Of a DNA stretch of 44,361 nt, positions 14,541 through 22,536 are shown in pieces. Position 1 is the stretch's first letter, and each line of letters begins with the position of its first letter. The DNA lies in the NCBI GenBank assembly GCA_045636265.1, contig JAZTXD010000011.1, positions 1 to 44,361 of the forward strand, in the 5' to 3' direction. Origin of the DNA: Flemingiibacterium sp045636265 (GTDB taxonomy: Bacteria > Bacillota > Clostridia > Oscillospirales > CAG-272). The notes under the pieces were generated by a model. It had not been told where the DNA came from, ran no database searches, and saw only the letters and a list, made by a program, of their open reading frames with translations. Both the position numbers and the translations under genes were made by a program.

Positions 14541-15077
14541 ATGAAACGCGGACAAATTTATTATATACGCACGACATACAGCGAGGAAGGCTCCGAACAG
14601 AGAGGCGACCGTCCCGCGGTAATTGTATCAAACGACGCAAACAACCAGCACAGCGAAACAGTCGAGGTCGTATACATGACGACACAGCCGAAGCACGACC
14701 TCCCGACGCATGTATACATACGGAGCGCGCTCAAGCCCTCGACGGTGCTATGCGAGCAGATCCACACGGTAAGCAAGCAGTGAGTCGAGGAACTGATCGG
14801 AGAACTGACAGCGGCCGAGCTCCAAAACCTTGACAACGCGCTGGCGATCTCTCTGGGGCTAAACTTCGGCGCGGCACCGGTAAAGGACGAGCAGCCCGCG
14901 AAAATGCCGGAAACGCCACCGAAGGCACCGGAGAGGGAAACGTGCGCACATGTACCGGTGGAAGATCTCACAGAGGCAATCATAAACACCGCAAAAATAG
15001 CAGCCGAGAGGGACACATACAAGCAGCTGTATATTGACCTGCGCGACTCGCTTATAAAGGGGGCGACGGAAACGTGA
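14541..15077 (+). pseudogene. MazF/PemK-like ribonuclease gene interrupted by one in-frame UGA
   Basis: The reading frame encodes a MazF/PemK fold: RGQIYYIRT, GDRPAVIVSND, and VLCEQIHTVSKQ. At codon 81 (14781-14783) there is TGA, after which the frame continues with VEELIGELTAAEL and NALAISLGL, the normal end of this family. Relatives have Arg at the stop position (KQRL), so one C-to-T change (CGA to TGA) explains it. The extended frame has a 70-residue tail with AERDTYKQLYIDL and ends as GTGA on the next start. Without readthrough an 80-residue protein is made. There is no MazE-like gene beside it. It may be inactive, or read through at low level. Confidence 0.82.
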
Positions 15078-16066
15078 AAATATTACTTGTAAACGTAGAC
15101 AGCCGCTGGAATATGGCAATCAGGAAAATGTACACCTATTTCACCGCGAACGGGCATGAGGTGGAAATGGTAGACTTAAACTTCAGCGGCTACCCTCACA
15201 ACAAAACAAAGGTTATTGACGGCTCACAATATGAGCGCGTATTTGTGAGCAACATATTCGACAACAACAGCGACCGGGTGACAGTAATCAACTGCGACCA
15301 CGTGGAATATGGCGGCATAGGCTCAAAAAATCCGCATTTACAACTCCCGCCGGAGATCGAAGCCTCCGAGCCGTACTACTTCCCGGACGAGGACACGAGC
15401 TACGGCTTTATAACACGGGGCTGTATAAGGAAATGCTGGTTTTGTAAAGTCCCGAAATACGAGGGAGCTCTCAAGGTATACAACACCGTCGAGAATATCG
15501 TAAAACACAAAAAAGTAAAATTTCTCGACAACAATATACTGGCATATCCCGAACACATGGCAGTGTTTAAGTGGCTTTTAGAGCACCCGGACATTAAATG
15601 CGAATTTAATCAGGGGCTTGACTTCAGGCTGGTAAACGACGAAAACTGCGAAGCACTTTCAAAGCTCAATTATATGGGCGAGTATATATTCGCTTTTGAT
15701 GATCCGAAATATATGCCGCTGCTGGAGAAAAAACTGGCCGTAATTAAAAAACATATAACAAAGCCGTGGAAACTTAAATTTTATATTTACTATCACCCGG
15801 ACATGGAGCTCCGGCAGCTTTACGAGCGCGTGGAGTGGTGCCGAAAAAACGAGTGCCTGCCGTATGTCATGCGAGACCACGCATGCTGGGAAACAGACAC
15901 AACAAAAAAGAACTTTTTAATCGACTACACTGCATACTGTAACCAGCCGAGCATGTTCAAAAAAATGACTTTTGAACAGTTCATGGAGATACGGACGAAA
16001 AACAGCCAGAGACGCGCGGAAACGCTCACAACCTACAAAAACATAACAGAGGGGGCGAAAACATGA
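15074..16066 (+). CDS. phage radical SAM protein
   Basis: The 330-residue protein has an N-terminal Rossmann-like region (about 1-75, ILLVNVDSRWN) similar to B12-binding-type leaders, then RGCIRKCWFCKVPK, whose Cys117, Cys121 and Cys124 form the CX3CX2C cluster that binds 4Fe-4S and SAM. FLDNNILAYPEH and FNQGLDFRLV follow within the radical SAM barrel. The start GTG overlaps the MazF frame end. The substrate is unknown. Neighbours in DNA methylation and recombination make nucleic-acid modification conceivable. This is inference. Confidence 0.88.
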   Translation: MKILLVNVDSRWNMAIRKMYTYFTANGHEVEMVDLNFSGYPHNKTKVIDGSQYERVFVSNIFDNNSDRVTVINCDHVEYGGIGSKNPHLQLPPEIEASEPYYFPDEDTSYGFITRGCIRKCWFCKVPKYEGALKVYNTVENIVKHKKVKFLDNNILAYPEHMAVFKWLLEHPDIKCEFNQGLDFRLVNDENCEALSKLNYMGEYIFAFDDPKYMPLLEKKLAVIKKHITKPWKLKFYIYYHPDMELRQLYERVEWCRKNECLPYVMRDHACWETDTTKKNFLIDYTAYCNQPSMFKKMTFEQFMEIRTKNSQRRAETLTTYKNITEGAKT

Positions 16067-16659
16067 GCCGCTACAAGAACCAAGAAGGCTACGCAGATCC
16101 GACAGCCGGGGAAGCTATAAGACAAGCACAGCGCAGCACGACCGGCCGCCAGAACAGAGCCGCCGGGGGACACTTCGAGAGAATGATCGAGGCGAGCCTG
16201 CGCTGGTATGAGGAGAGGGGCTACGCCGTCGTAGAAAAGACACCGGAACCCATGAAGCCACTCAGACCGCCCAACAACCGCGGGCAATTCGTGGCATGCT
16301 TTACAAAGTCAGCACAGCCCGACTTTCAGGGCACCCTCAGAGGCGGCCGTTCCGTCGTATTTGAAGCAAAGCACACCGACGGCGACAGAATCGACTACAA
16401 CCGGCTAACCGACGAACAGCTCGACAGACTCGACAAGCACAGCCGCCTCGGCGCTGCTGCCTTCGTCGTAGTAAGCCTCGGCCTTCAGGACTTCTACCGG
16501 GTGCCGTGGGGCGTCTGGCGTGACATGAAGGAGCAATACGGACGCAAGCACATGAAGAAGGCAGACCTCGAACCGTTCCGCGTGCAGTATATTGCCGGAG
16601 TGCTCAAGCTGCTGGAAGGCGTCGAAACGGGCCTTAAAAGAACGGAGGCGCACACATGA
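16063..16659 (+). CDS. RecU-like Holliday junction resolvase / PD-(D/E)XK nuclease
   Basis: The 198-residue protein begins RQNRAAGGHFERMIE (about 29-43) and has QPDFQGTLRGGRSVVFEAKHTD split so that Asp87, Glu101 and Lys103 form the PD...EXK nuclease core, as in RecU. The region around LDKHSRLGAAAFVVVSL also fits. It starts at an ATGA overlap with the radical SAM gene. The role is resolving recombination or replication branch points before packaging. Confidence 0.85.
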   Translation: MSRYKNQEGYADPTAGEAIRQAQRSTTGRQNRAAGGHFERMIEASLRWYEERGYAVVEKTPEPMKPLRPPNNRGQFVACFTKSAQPDFQGTLRGGRSVVFEAKHTDGDRIDYNRLTDEQLDRLDKHSRLGAAAFVVVSLGLQDFYRVPWGVWRDMKEQYGRKHMKKADLEPFRVQYIAGVLKLLEGVETGLKRTEAHT

Positions 16660-16901
16660 GCAGTATAAGAGGCGCAAAGAACGAGCAGGCAATGGCAAAG
16701 CTGGACGAAATAAAAAAAGCCATGAACAACGACACACTCGTGTACTACGAGGGAAAGCCGTATTATATACAGGCATTAAGGCTTCCAAGGTCGAAACTTT
16801 ACGGCGGCGCTGTATATCAGGCCGAGCTCGTAAGTGCTGAGCCGTCACGGTGGAACAGCGTCATAATTGTAGCATTGGAAAAGGTGGAGCTTGAACCATG
16901 A
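16656..16901 (+). CDS. 81-aa hypothetical protein
   Basis: An 81-residue protein with an N-terminal helix and a beta-rich remainder (LVYYEGKPYYIQALRL, VIIVALEKVEL). The start overlaps the previous stop as ATGA and the end overlaps the next start in the same way. No family recognised. Confidence 0.7.
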   Translation: MSSIRGAKNEQAMAKLDEIKKAMNNDTLVYYEGKPYYIQALRLPRSKLYGGAVYQAELVSAEPSRWNSVIIVALEKVELEP

Positions 16902-17101
16902 AAAGAATAATAATATTTTTAATTCGCAAAAGGTTAAAACTGAAAAAATTCCAGCGTTTCAAATTTCAAAACCAGAGGCGCGCCGGCGTGTACTACTTCG
17001 ACCGCTTCGGCATTATGAAAATAATCGACGGCCAGATAGAGGAAAGCAAAGTCCCGCTTAACTGGCTTTTGAATGACGAGTGCAAAATTGAATTGATATA
17101 A
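16898..17101 (+). CDS. 67-aa basic hypothetical protein
   Basis: A 67-residue protein with a strongly basic N-terminal third (KRIIIFLIRKRLKLKKF), then YYFDRFGIMKIIDG. It is lower in GC than its neighbours. The ATGA start places it in the same operon. Function unknown; the basic start may touch membrane or nucleic acid. Confidence 0.62.
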   Translation: MKRIIIFLIRKRLKLKKFQRFKFQNQRRAGVYYFDRFGIMKIIDGQIEESKVPLNWLLNDECKIELI

Positions 17102-17121
17102 ACACAGAAAGGAGCAACAAC

Positions 17122-17418
17122 ATGAACCCAATCACCAAAGCAACCCGAAAAGAGAGCTACGACGCAGTGCTGCCGAAAGTAAACGAGCGCTGCCGTCTCA
17201 TTCTCGAAACCCTCGGCACCAAGGAAATGACCGTGAGCGAAATCACGGACGAGCTGGTATCTGAGGGGGTACTCCCCTACTTCAACCGGAACTATGTCGC
17301 GCCGAGACTGACAGAGCTCAAAGACATGGGCGTCGTTGAGACCTGCGGGCGCAGGCAGTCCACAAAGTCCACAGCCACCGAGGCAGTGTGGCGCAGGAAG
17401 GGGGCGGCTCAGTTTTGA
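17122..17418 (+). CDS. winged-helix DNA-binding protein
   Basis: A 98-residue protein with a predicted winged helix: three helices (about 15-60, including LETLGTKEMTVSEITDEL) and a wing (YVAPRLTELKDMGVVETCG). GAAAGGAGCAACAAC precedes the ATG. Its stop overlaps the TTG of the next gene. It may regulate early phage transcription. The target is unknown. Confidence 0.72.
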   Translation: MNPITKATRKESYDAVLPKVNERCRLILETLGTKEMTVSEITDELVSEGVLPYFNRNYVAPRLTELKDMGVVETCGRRQSTKSTATEAVWRRKGAAQF

Positions 17419-17678
17419 GTTTTGTCACAATATGCCGGAGCTGCCGCGCGAAAATACTCTGGATTGAAACAGTAAGCGGCAAAAAAATGCCATGCAACGC
17501 CGAGCCGGTGCTCTACAAAGAGACCGGAGAGGGCAACGACAAAGTAATAACACCGGAGGGCGTAATGATAAGCTGCGACCTCGTGACGGATCCGAAAGAA
17601 GCGGACGGCCTCGGCTATATGCCGCACTGGGGCACCTGCAACGCTCCGGACACATTCAGGAAGGGGGCGAGAAAATGA
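17415..17678 (+). CDS. 87-aa four-cysteine zinc-binding protein
   Basis: The 87-residue protein has CRSCRAKILWIET, then GKKMPCNAEPV and HWGTCNAP, a layout seen in small conserved Firmicutes phage proteins. I placed the start at TTG 17415, overlapping the TGA before it, since GGAAGGGGG lies at the right distance. GTG 17388 is less likely. It ends with ATGA onto the next gene. Function unknown. Confidence 0.7.
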   Translation: MSFVTICRSCRAKILWIETVSGKKMPCNAEPVLYKETGEGNDKVITPEGVMISCDLVTDPKEADGLGYMPHWGTCNAPDTFRKGARK

Positions 17679-18040
17679 ACCAAAGCACAACCCTCATGAT
17701 TGAATACGAAAACGCTGTAAAAGACCTTCTTAAATTCTGCGAAGATAATACAGACTTTTCCGTCGTTATAAAGGAAGATGTTTACCCCTTCCGCGTGCAG
17801 TATATCCCGAATATGCAGCTCTCTGTTTTCGGTGACGAAAACATAAGCGAGAACGGAGATGTAAACGACATGACGGTCGAGGTCGGACTTAACACAAAGG
17901 TGCAGTCAACGCTTAAATTCAAAATGGACTCGAAACTGCTTAAAAAGCTGATAAAGCTCGCAGAAAAAACCGGCATAATATACTATCACGCATACAGAGC
18001 AAAACATGACGAGAGGGAAACGGATCAGGTGAAAACATGA
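17675..18040 (+). CDS. 121-aa conserved hypothetical phage protein
   Basis: A 121-residue protein of mixed strands and helices. The middle part (FRVQYIPNMQLSVFG, MTVEVGLNTKVQS) is beta-rich and the end (LLKKLIKLAEKTGIIYYHAY) helical. The frame is open upstream to 17492, but ATG 17675 has the ribosome site AAGGGGG and an ATGA overlap. It is followed by ATGA onto the next small gene. Function unknown. Confidence 0.72.
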   Translation: MNQSTTLMIEYENAVKDLLKFCEDNTDFSVVIKEDVYPFRVQYIPNMQLSVFGDENISENGDVNDMTVEVGLNTKVQSTLKFKMDSKLLKKLIKLAEKTGIIYYHAYRAKHDERETDQVKT

Positions 18041-18177
18041 AAACACAATATATTTTTCCGGCTTTACTCATAGCCCTTGACGCAGGCGCCGCCATAATGT
18101 ACGCGACCGCCGGAGACGTCAGAAAAACAATATACTGGATTGCTGCGGCGGTGCTTAACGTCGCGGTGACATTTTAG
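18037..18177 (+). CDS. 46-aa two-helix membrane protein
   Basis: A 46-residue protein with two hydrophobic stretches (about 5-22 and 30-45) separated by GDVRKTIYW. Similar tiny two-helix proteins occur in early regions of clostridial phages. It starts in an ATGA overlap. It could be an exclusion or membrane-stress peptide, but there is no direct evidence. Confidence 0.66.
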   Translation: MKTQYIFPALLIALDAGAAIMYATAGDVRKTIYWIAAAVLNVAVTF

Positions 18178-18234
18178 GAGAAACAACCGAGAGGGCCCCG
18201 CGCTCTCTCCCGGACGAAATAAGGAGACACAACA

Positions 18235-19005
18235 ATGTATAAACCTTTGATAATTGCCGGAAAAGTAAAAGACACCGGCTACCCCATAGACGGCCACGTG
18301 CTCTACTTCGCACAGTGGGACTACGACCGCGAGACATGGCACCTTTACGGCTGGGACGACGACGCCGACGAGGCTGTCATGCTGACAATGTTCGAGCAGA
18401 CAGAGAAGAAGAAGGGCCTCACTCTGGAAACCTTCACGGAAAAATGGAAGGCGAAGCTCTGGAAGCCGAACGCGCCCTTTGCTCTGCTGCCCGATCTCGT
18501 GGAAGTCGTCGAGGTGAAGCAGGAAGAAGAAAAGGCCACCGCACGCGAGAAGCTGATCGCTGCCGGCTTTGACCTCACACCGAGAAGAAGCACCGACACC
18601 GGCGGGATCCTCTGTCTCCCCATGGAGAAGAACCTCAAGGGCGACATTAAGGCAAAGCACCCGGACTGGGAGCTTATACAGTGCCCGCACTGCGGCCGGA
18701 ACTGCTGGAAAACACCGGAGGCCGAAAAAATGGAACGAGTGCAAGGCGCGCAGCTGCTCTGTACCGAGTGCGCTCTGGAGGCTGAGCTTATAGCACCATA
18801 CCACAACCAGCCCCCGGCACCCAACAGAGAAGCGAGAAGAAGCCAAAAGGAAGAACCGGCGACGACGCTCACGCTCCAGACGCTCAACAAGCACCGCGAA
18901 AAGCTCACGAAACAGCAGTACAAGACGCTCAAGGGGCAAATACTCGCCGGAGATAGAAAAGGCGCCGCGGCGGGGCTTAAAAAGATTATGGAGAGGGCGA
19001 AATGA
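18235..19005 (+). CDS. 256-aa phage protein with zinc finger
   Basis: The 256-residue protein opens with a compact beta region (about 1-50, YFAQWDYDRETWHLYGWD). A zinc finger follows near residues 140-180 (CPHCGRNCW, CTECALEAE), and the C-terminus is basic and helical (LNKHREKLTKQQYKTLKGQ). AAGGAGACACAACA precedes the ATG. This kind of protein is conserved in Clostridia phages. I do not know its function; the zinc finger and basic tail suggest nucleic acid binding. Confidence 0.75.
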   Translation: MYKPLIIAGKVKDTGYPIDGHVLYFAQWDYDRETWHLYGWDDDADEAVMLTMFEQTEKKKGLTLETFTEKWKAKLWKPNAPFALLPDLVEVVEVKQEEEKATAREKLIAAGFDLTPRRSTDTGGILCLPMEKNLKGDIKAKHPDWELIQCPHCGRNCWKTPEAEKMERVQGAQLLCTECALEAELIAPYHNQPPAPNREARRSQKEEPATTLTLQTLNKHREKLTKQQYKTLKGQILAGDRKGAAAGLKKIMERAK

Positions 19006-19451
19006 TAAAAGCAATATTACAAACGATAGTTGAAATAATAACGGGCAGAACTTGCCGAAAATGCGCGTGGTTTAATGGAGCAATGTGCACTGTTAAAAGC
19101 GATAAATACGATGAATGTGTATCAAAAATATACCCCAAACACTTTAAGAAAAAAGCGCCGACGCACGTCTTGAAAGGCGAAAAAATGACAGCGACGACAA
19201 GGGAAAAATTAAAGACGTGCCCGTTCTGCGGTGGAGAGGTAGAGCTTCTCGACTATACCGACAGAATATACGGCTTTTGGGACTATAAAATCGCATGCAC
19301 AGAATGCCGCGCGTATATGAACAGCCCGTCAACCGCTGTAGTGGAATTTACCGACACCGGACTACATCAGACACGAAACGAGGAAACAATGAGAAAGGCA
19401 AAAAGTGAGCTTATTATTTCGTGGAACACAAGACAAGAGACAGACACATGA
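19002..19451 (+). CDS. Lar-like zinc-ribbon protein with N-terminal cysteine motif
   Basis: The 149-residue protein has an N-terminal part with CRKCAWFNGAMC (about 18-29) and a C-terminal Lar-type domain (about 72-146): LKTCPFCGGEVEL, IACTECRAYM and LIISWNTR, the exact ending typical of the Lar family. Lar of the Rac prophage modulates type I restriction to spare incoming DNA. This protein may do so or bind nucleic acid. An internal ATG at 19185 could start the Lar part alone. It begins in an ATGA overlap. Confidence 0.76.
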   Translation: MIKAILQTIVEIITGRTCRKCAWFNGAMCTVKSDKYDECVSKIYPKHFKKKAPTHVLKGEKMTATTREKLKTCPFCGGEVELLDYTDRIYGFWDYKIACTECRAYMNSPSTAVVEFTDTGLHQTRNEETMRKAKSELIISWNTRQETDT

Positions 19452-19630
19452 AGAACATACTCTGCAAGCTCGGCTTCCATAAGCCTGACAAAGAAAAATA
19501 TATAAAAGTTTTTAAAGAGAAAAAACTGGGAAAACACCGGCACAAATGGCACAGGAACTATGAAATTTGTCAACGGTGCGGGAAGCGTCTTGCGATATTC
19601 TCATTCAAAAGAAAAGGCGGTACGGAATAA
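19448..19630 (+). CDS. 60-aa Cys/His-rich protein
   Basis: A 60-residue basic protein with KHRHKWHRNYEICQRCGKR near residue 30, a possible Cys2His2 zinc knuckle. It starts in an ATGA overlap with the Lar-like gene and ends in a TAATG overlap. Function unknown. Confidence 0.66.
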   Translation: MKNILCKLGFHKPDKEKYIKVFKEKKLGKHRHKWHRNYEICQRCGKRLAIFSFKRKGGTE

Positions 19631-19773
19631 TGTGCGAATATGCAAAGTATGCAAAGAGAGACTTCAACGGTCATCAAATCCCGATATGTTTGATAGATAA
19701 CAAATTTTGCACGTTCTGCTTTTTGGGAAACGGCAAAAAACTCAAAGAAGCAAAGGAAAAAGAAAGGCGGTGA
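19630..19773 (+). CDS. 47-aa cysteine-containing protein
   Basis: A 47-residue product with CEYAKYAKRDFNG and IDNKFCTFCFLG, four cysteines, and a charged helical tail. It starts at TAATG. It is one of a run of tiny cysteine-rich proteins, probably paralogous in style to the next gene. Function unknown. Confidence 0.6.
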   Translation: MCEYAKYAKRDFNGHQIPICLIDNKFCTFCFLGNGKKLKEAKEKERR

Positions 19774-19777
19774 CCGA

Positions 19778-19945
19778 ATGGCAAAGGACAATATAGAGAT
19801 TTATTGCAATGCAGATTGTAAATACAACAACGGGCATTGTACACACCCCGAAAACCTTGAAATCGGGCGGTATGGCGGTATCGATAGATGCTATGTCGAG
19901 AAGTGTGCTTTGTTTCAAAATGACGAGGAAGGCGGTGCGAAATAA
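19778..19945 (+). CDS. 55-aa cysteine-rich protein
   Basis: A 55-residue product with YCNADCKYNNGHCTHPENL and CYVEKCALF, five or more cysteines spaced like a small metal-binding fold (compare DUF1540-like proteins). GAAAGGCGGTGACCGA precedes the ATG. The stop overlaps the next ATG as TAATG. Function unknown. Confidence 0.64.
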   Translation: MAKDNIEIYCNADCKYNNGHCTHPENLEIGRYGGIDRCYVEKCALFQNDEEGGAK

Positions 19946-20235
19946 TGGGAATAGCATTGTTTTATATTTTACTCGGCATCGCTGTTCTCACGCTCGGAAT
20001 GTTTGCGGCCGCAGCGCTTATAAATTTTACACGAGAAAGTCGCCGAAAGCGGGAAGTAAACAGCCGAATTATACGACAGGCAAAAGCCGCCGGAGTATGG
20101 GGCGACATTGACAAAATGGGCGGCAAAGCTCTGGAGCTCTACGCCCGGAAACTCTGGGGCATATACAGAGAAGAAGGCGAAACAGACGAGCACCTACGCC
20201 TCCGCATTTATAGCAAGATCAAAGGGCAATTTTAA
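19945..20235 (+). CDS. 96-aa single-pass membrane protein
   Basis: A 96-residue protein with one N-terminal membrane segment (about 3-27), a basic patch (ESRRKREVNSRII), and a helical soluble domain. It is the last of the small early genes before the ParB-methyltransferase. Function unknown. Confidence 0.68.
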   Translation: MGIALFYILLGIAVLTLGMFAAAALINFTRESRRKREVNSRIIRQAKAAGVWGDIDKMGGKALELYARKLWGIYREEGETDEHLRLRIYSKIKGQF

Positions 20236-20253
20236 CAGCAGGAGGACAAACAC

Positions 20254-21573
20254 ATGAGCATACACAAACCGGAAGCAGATCCAAAAGCATGGGCCGACGA
20301 TATTCCCGTATACTGCGCGCATGACGCAGTCGTAGACGTCGCCGGGCTCATTCCGAACCCGAAGAACCCGAACAAACACCCCGACGAACAGGTGCAGCTG
20401 CTCGGCCGCATAATCAGGCAGGCGGGCTGGCGTCAGCCGATCACAGTCAGTACACGCTCCGGCTTTATCGTAAAGGGACACGGACGCCTCGCTGCTGCCC
20501 TCCTTGAAGGAATGAAAAAAGTCCCGGTGGACTATCAGAACTACGCCACCGAGGCCGAAGAATACGCCGACCTCGTCGCCGACAATAGGATCGCGGAGCT
20601 GTCCGAGATAGATCAGCGCATGCTCGCCGATATATTCGCGGATATAGACACCGGCGAAATACCTCTCGAAATGACGGGCTTCACGGACAAGGAAGTCGAG
20701 GACTTAATAACCGGACTTTCGGAAGCTCTACATAAAGACCTCAACGAACCGGACGCCGTTCCGGAGATCCCGGAGCCCGACAAAGTAATCACAGAGCCCG
20801 GCGACGTCTGGCTGCTCGGAAATCACCGCGTAATGTGCGGAGACAGCACCGACAAGACGACAGTCTCGGCGCTGATGAACGGCGCAAAGGCTGACATGGT
20901 ATTCACAGATCCCCCTTATGCCCTCTTTGGAAACTCCACCGGAGTGTCCGGCGTAGGGGACGACAAAATGATAATACCGTTCTTTCGAGACATAGGGCGC
21001 ATGCTCCGGATATTTGTCAAGCCCATGGGGCACATATACGCGAGCCACGACTGGCAGACCAGCGCCACCATTAAAGAAGCATTTAACGGCCTGACGCCGA
21101 AAAACCTCATAGTGTGGAGAAAATCAGAGGCCGGAGGACTCGGCAGCTATTACACGAAAATATACGAGCTGATCTGGCTCTTTGCAAATGAACCGGAAAC
21201 CGGAATCAGAGGCGAAACCGGCATACCGGCGCGAACCATTAACGGCACCGCGAATATATGGGACGTTCCGATCGTTCAGGCTCCGGAGAGGGATCACAAC
21301 GCACAGAAGCCCGTCGAGCTCATATCAATAGCGGTGAGAAACAGCAGCGACGAAAACGAGACTGTCCTCGATCTTTTCGGCGGCTCAGGCTCAACGCTTA
21401 TAGCCTGCGAGCAGCTGGGACGCACCTGCTACACAATGGAAGTCGAGCCGAAATACTGCGACGTAATCGTGAAGCGCTTCCTCAAGACCACCGGCAAGCG
21501 GACGGGAATCCGCTTAATAAGGAACGGCGAAGAACTCGACCGGGAAGTATACGAGAACATATTCAGCGAATAA
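20254..21573 (+). CDS. ParB-like domain fused to DNA N4/N6 methyltransferase
   Basis: The 439-residue protein has an N-terminal ParB/sulfiredoxin-like domain (about 25-125, GLIPNPKNPNKH and VKGHGRLAAA). A C-terminal aminomethyltransferase follows, with the catalytic motif TDPPY (218-222) before the SAM motif FGGSG (375-379), so beta-class order. NHRVMCGDST precedes the catalytic site. Such fusions are frequent in temperate phages and probably mark phage DNA or control packaging or transcription. GCAGGAGGACAAACAC precedes the ATG. Confidence 0.92.
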   Translation: MSIHKPEADPKAWADDIPVYCAHDAVVDVAGLIPNPKNPNKHPDEQVQLLGRIIRQAGWRQPITVSTRSGFIVKGHGRLAAALLEGMKKVPVDYQNYATEAEEYADLVADNRIAELSEIDQRMLADIFADIDTGEIPLEMTGFTDKEVEDLITGLSEALHKDLNEPDAVPEIPEPDKVITEPGDVWLLGNHRVMCGDSTDKTTVSALMNGAKADMVFTDPPYALFGNSTGVSGVGDDKMIIPFFRDIGRMLRIFVKPMGHIYASHDWQTSATIKEAFNGLTPKNLIVWRKSEAGGLGSYYTKIYELIWLFANEPETGIRGETGIPARTINGTANIWDVPIVQAPERDHNAQKPVELISIAVRNSSDENETVLDLFGGSGSTLIACEQLGRTCYTMEVEPKYCDVIVKRFLKTTGKRTGIRLIRNGEELDREVYENIFSE

Positions 21574-21595
21574 ACAACAAAAGGGGGAAGAAGGC

Positions 21596-22105
21596 GTGGC
21601 GAATGAGACACAAATCACAGCAGCAGAGGAACCGAGCAAGCCGAAAGAGACGGAGGACATAAAAGAACTTTTAAAAGCATACACAACGCTACAAGACCGC
21701 ATAGACAAGACCGAGGCCCACAAGGAGTGCTTGGAGTTTTGCATGGGCGGCCCTTCTTCCTCGAACCTCTCAGGCATGCCAAGCGGCAGCAGAGACAGAA
21801 GCAGCAAGCAGGAGCGCGACTACATCAAGAAGGAGGAGCTGGAGGAAAAGCTCGGCCTTCTATACGCAGAGGAAAACCGCAGGCGCGAAGAAATCGAGGC
21901 ATTGATCGAGCTTATGGAGAAGCCGATCGAGCAGACCGTCATCGAGCTGCATTACCTTGACGGCTTCCCGTGGCGCCAGATCAGCGTCGCGCTCTTTGGG
22001 AATGAGCCGGACTACGACGAGACCGAGGACAGATACCTCAAGCGCACGTTTAAAATACACGGCCACGCGCTCCAGACGCTCGCCCGGATATATAAACAGC
22101 AATAA
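21596..22105 (+). CDS. ArpU/sigma-factor-like late transcription regulator
   Basis: The 169-residue protein starts at GTG 21596 behind AAGGGGGAAG. After an acidic helical region, the C-terminus (about 105-165) has a sigma region-4-like segment: VIELHYLDGFPWRQISVALFG and YLKRTFKIHGHAL. It occupies the last place of the early region, as ArpU-type regulators of late genes do, and is followed by a terminator and the first duplicated promoter module. It is therefore the best candidate to activate those modules. Confidence 0.83.
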   Translation: MANETQITAAEEPSKPKETEDIKELLKAYTTLQDRIDKTEAHKECLEFCMGGPSSSNLSGMPSGSRDRSSKQERDYIKKEELEEKLGLLYAEENRRREEIEALIELMEKPIEQTVIELHYLDGFPWRQISVALFGNEPDYDETEDRYLKRTFKIHGHALQTLARIYKQQ

Positions 22106-22148
22106 AAGCAGCCCGCCAGAAGTCAAAAACGACAAACGGCGGGCTTTT
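22105..22148 (+). terminator. terminator after the early operon
   Basis: GCCCGCC (22111-22117) pairs with GGCGGGC (22138-22144) across a 20-base loop, followed by TTTT. It closes the early operon directly after the ArpU-like gene. Confidence 0.82.
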
Positions 22149-22230
22149 CGCAGGTGTTTTCAATTTAGTTACGCTTCGGACTCCAAATGTGCTATATTTT
22201 TACACCCCAATGTGGTACAATAGTGACAAC
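22141..22230 (+). promoter_or_regulatory. promoter-like module A (copy 1 of a duplicated element)
   Basis: This segment aligns without gaps to 22981-23070, about 71 of 90 positions identical by eye. It contains a -10-like TGGTACAAT (TACAAT 22216-22221) and two direct repeats, CCAAATGTGCTA (22183) and CCCAATGTGGTA (22206), 23 bp apart. No clear -35 box is visible. The absence of a -35 and the in-phase repeats suggest activator-dependent transcription, possibly by the ArpU-like protein just upstream. Confidence 0.66.
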
Positions 22231-22280
22231 GAAAGGGAACAGAAAACCCCACAAAATAAAGAAAAACGAGGTAAAGAAAA

Positions 22281-22463
22281 ATGGATTGGATGACAAATAA
22301 ACAAAAAGAAGATTTTGAAACAATATGTTTATTGATTGATAGTATTGATAGTCCGAAAGAATTTTATCGTATTATGGAAATTATCAATAATAAATATGAT
22401 GTTGATGTTGTGAACTGTGCAAGAGAATATAAAAAATGTTATAACTCTTTGCAATATGTTTAA
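22281..22463 (+). CDS. 60-aa AT-rich hypothetical protein
   Basis: A 60-residue helical protein (LLIDSIDSPKEFYRIM, CAREYKKCYNSLQYV) with two cysteines. GAGGTAAAGAAAA precedes the ATG, 60 bp after module A. Its base composition is markedly more A/T-rich than the flanking genes, suggesting recent acquisition. Function unknown. Confidence 0.66.
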   Translation: MDWMTNKQKEDFETICLLIDSIDSPKEFYRIMEIINNKYDVDVVNCAREYKKCYNSLQYV

Positions 22464-22493
22464 GCACATAAAACTACTATTTCAACAAACCGA

Positions 22494-22515
22494 GCCCCGG
22501 CGGCCAATCCGGGGC
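22494..22515 (+). repeat. hairpin with CGGC(A/C)AA loop, copy 1
   Basis: GCCCCGG, loop CGGCCAAT, CCGGGGC. The same stem occurs at 22945-22966, and the same loop type occurs at 22714-22733. It lies between two small ORFs and lacks a T-run. Confidence 0.7.
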
Positions 22516-22536
22516 AGAAAGAACGAGGAAATAAAA

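Noticed and set aside
14781..14783. UGA recoded as an amino acid throughout the phage, or selenocysteine
   Set aside because: Many genes end cleanly at TGA with overlapping starts, and relatives carry Arg and not Trp or Cys here. No selenocysteine-type hairpin is evident.
14332..15077. Classical MazE-MazF toxin-antitoxin pair
   Set aside because: The segment upstream of the MazF-like frame ends like a generic small phage protein and has no MazE-type DNA-binding motif.
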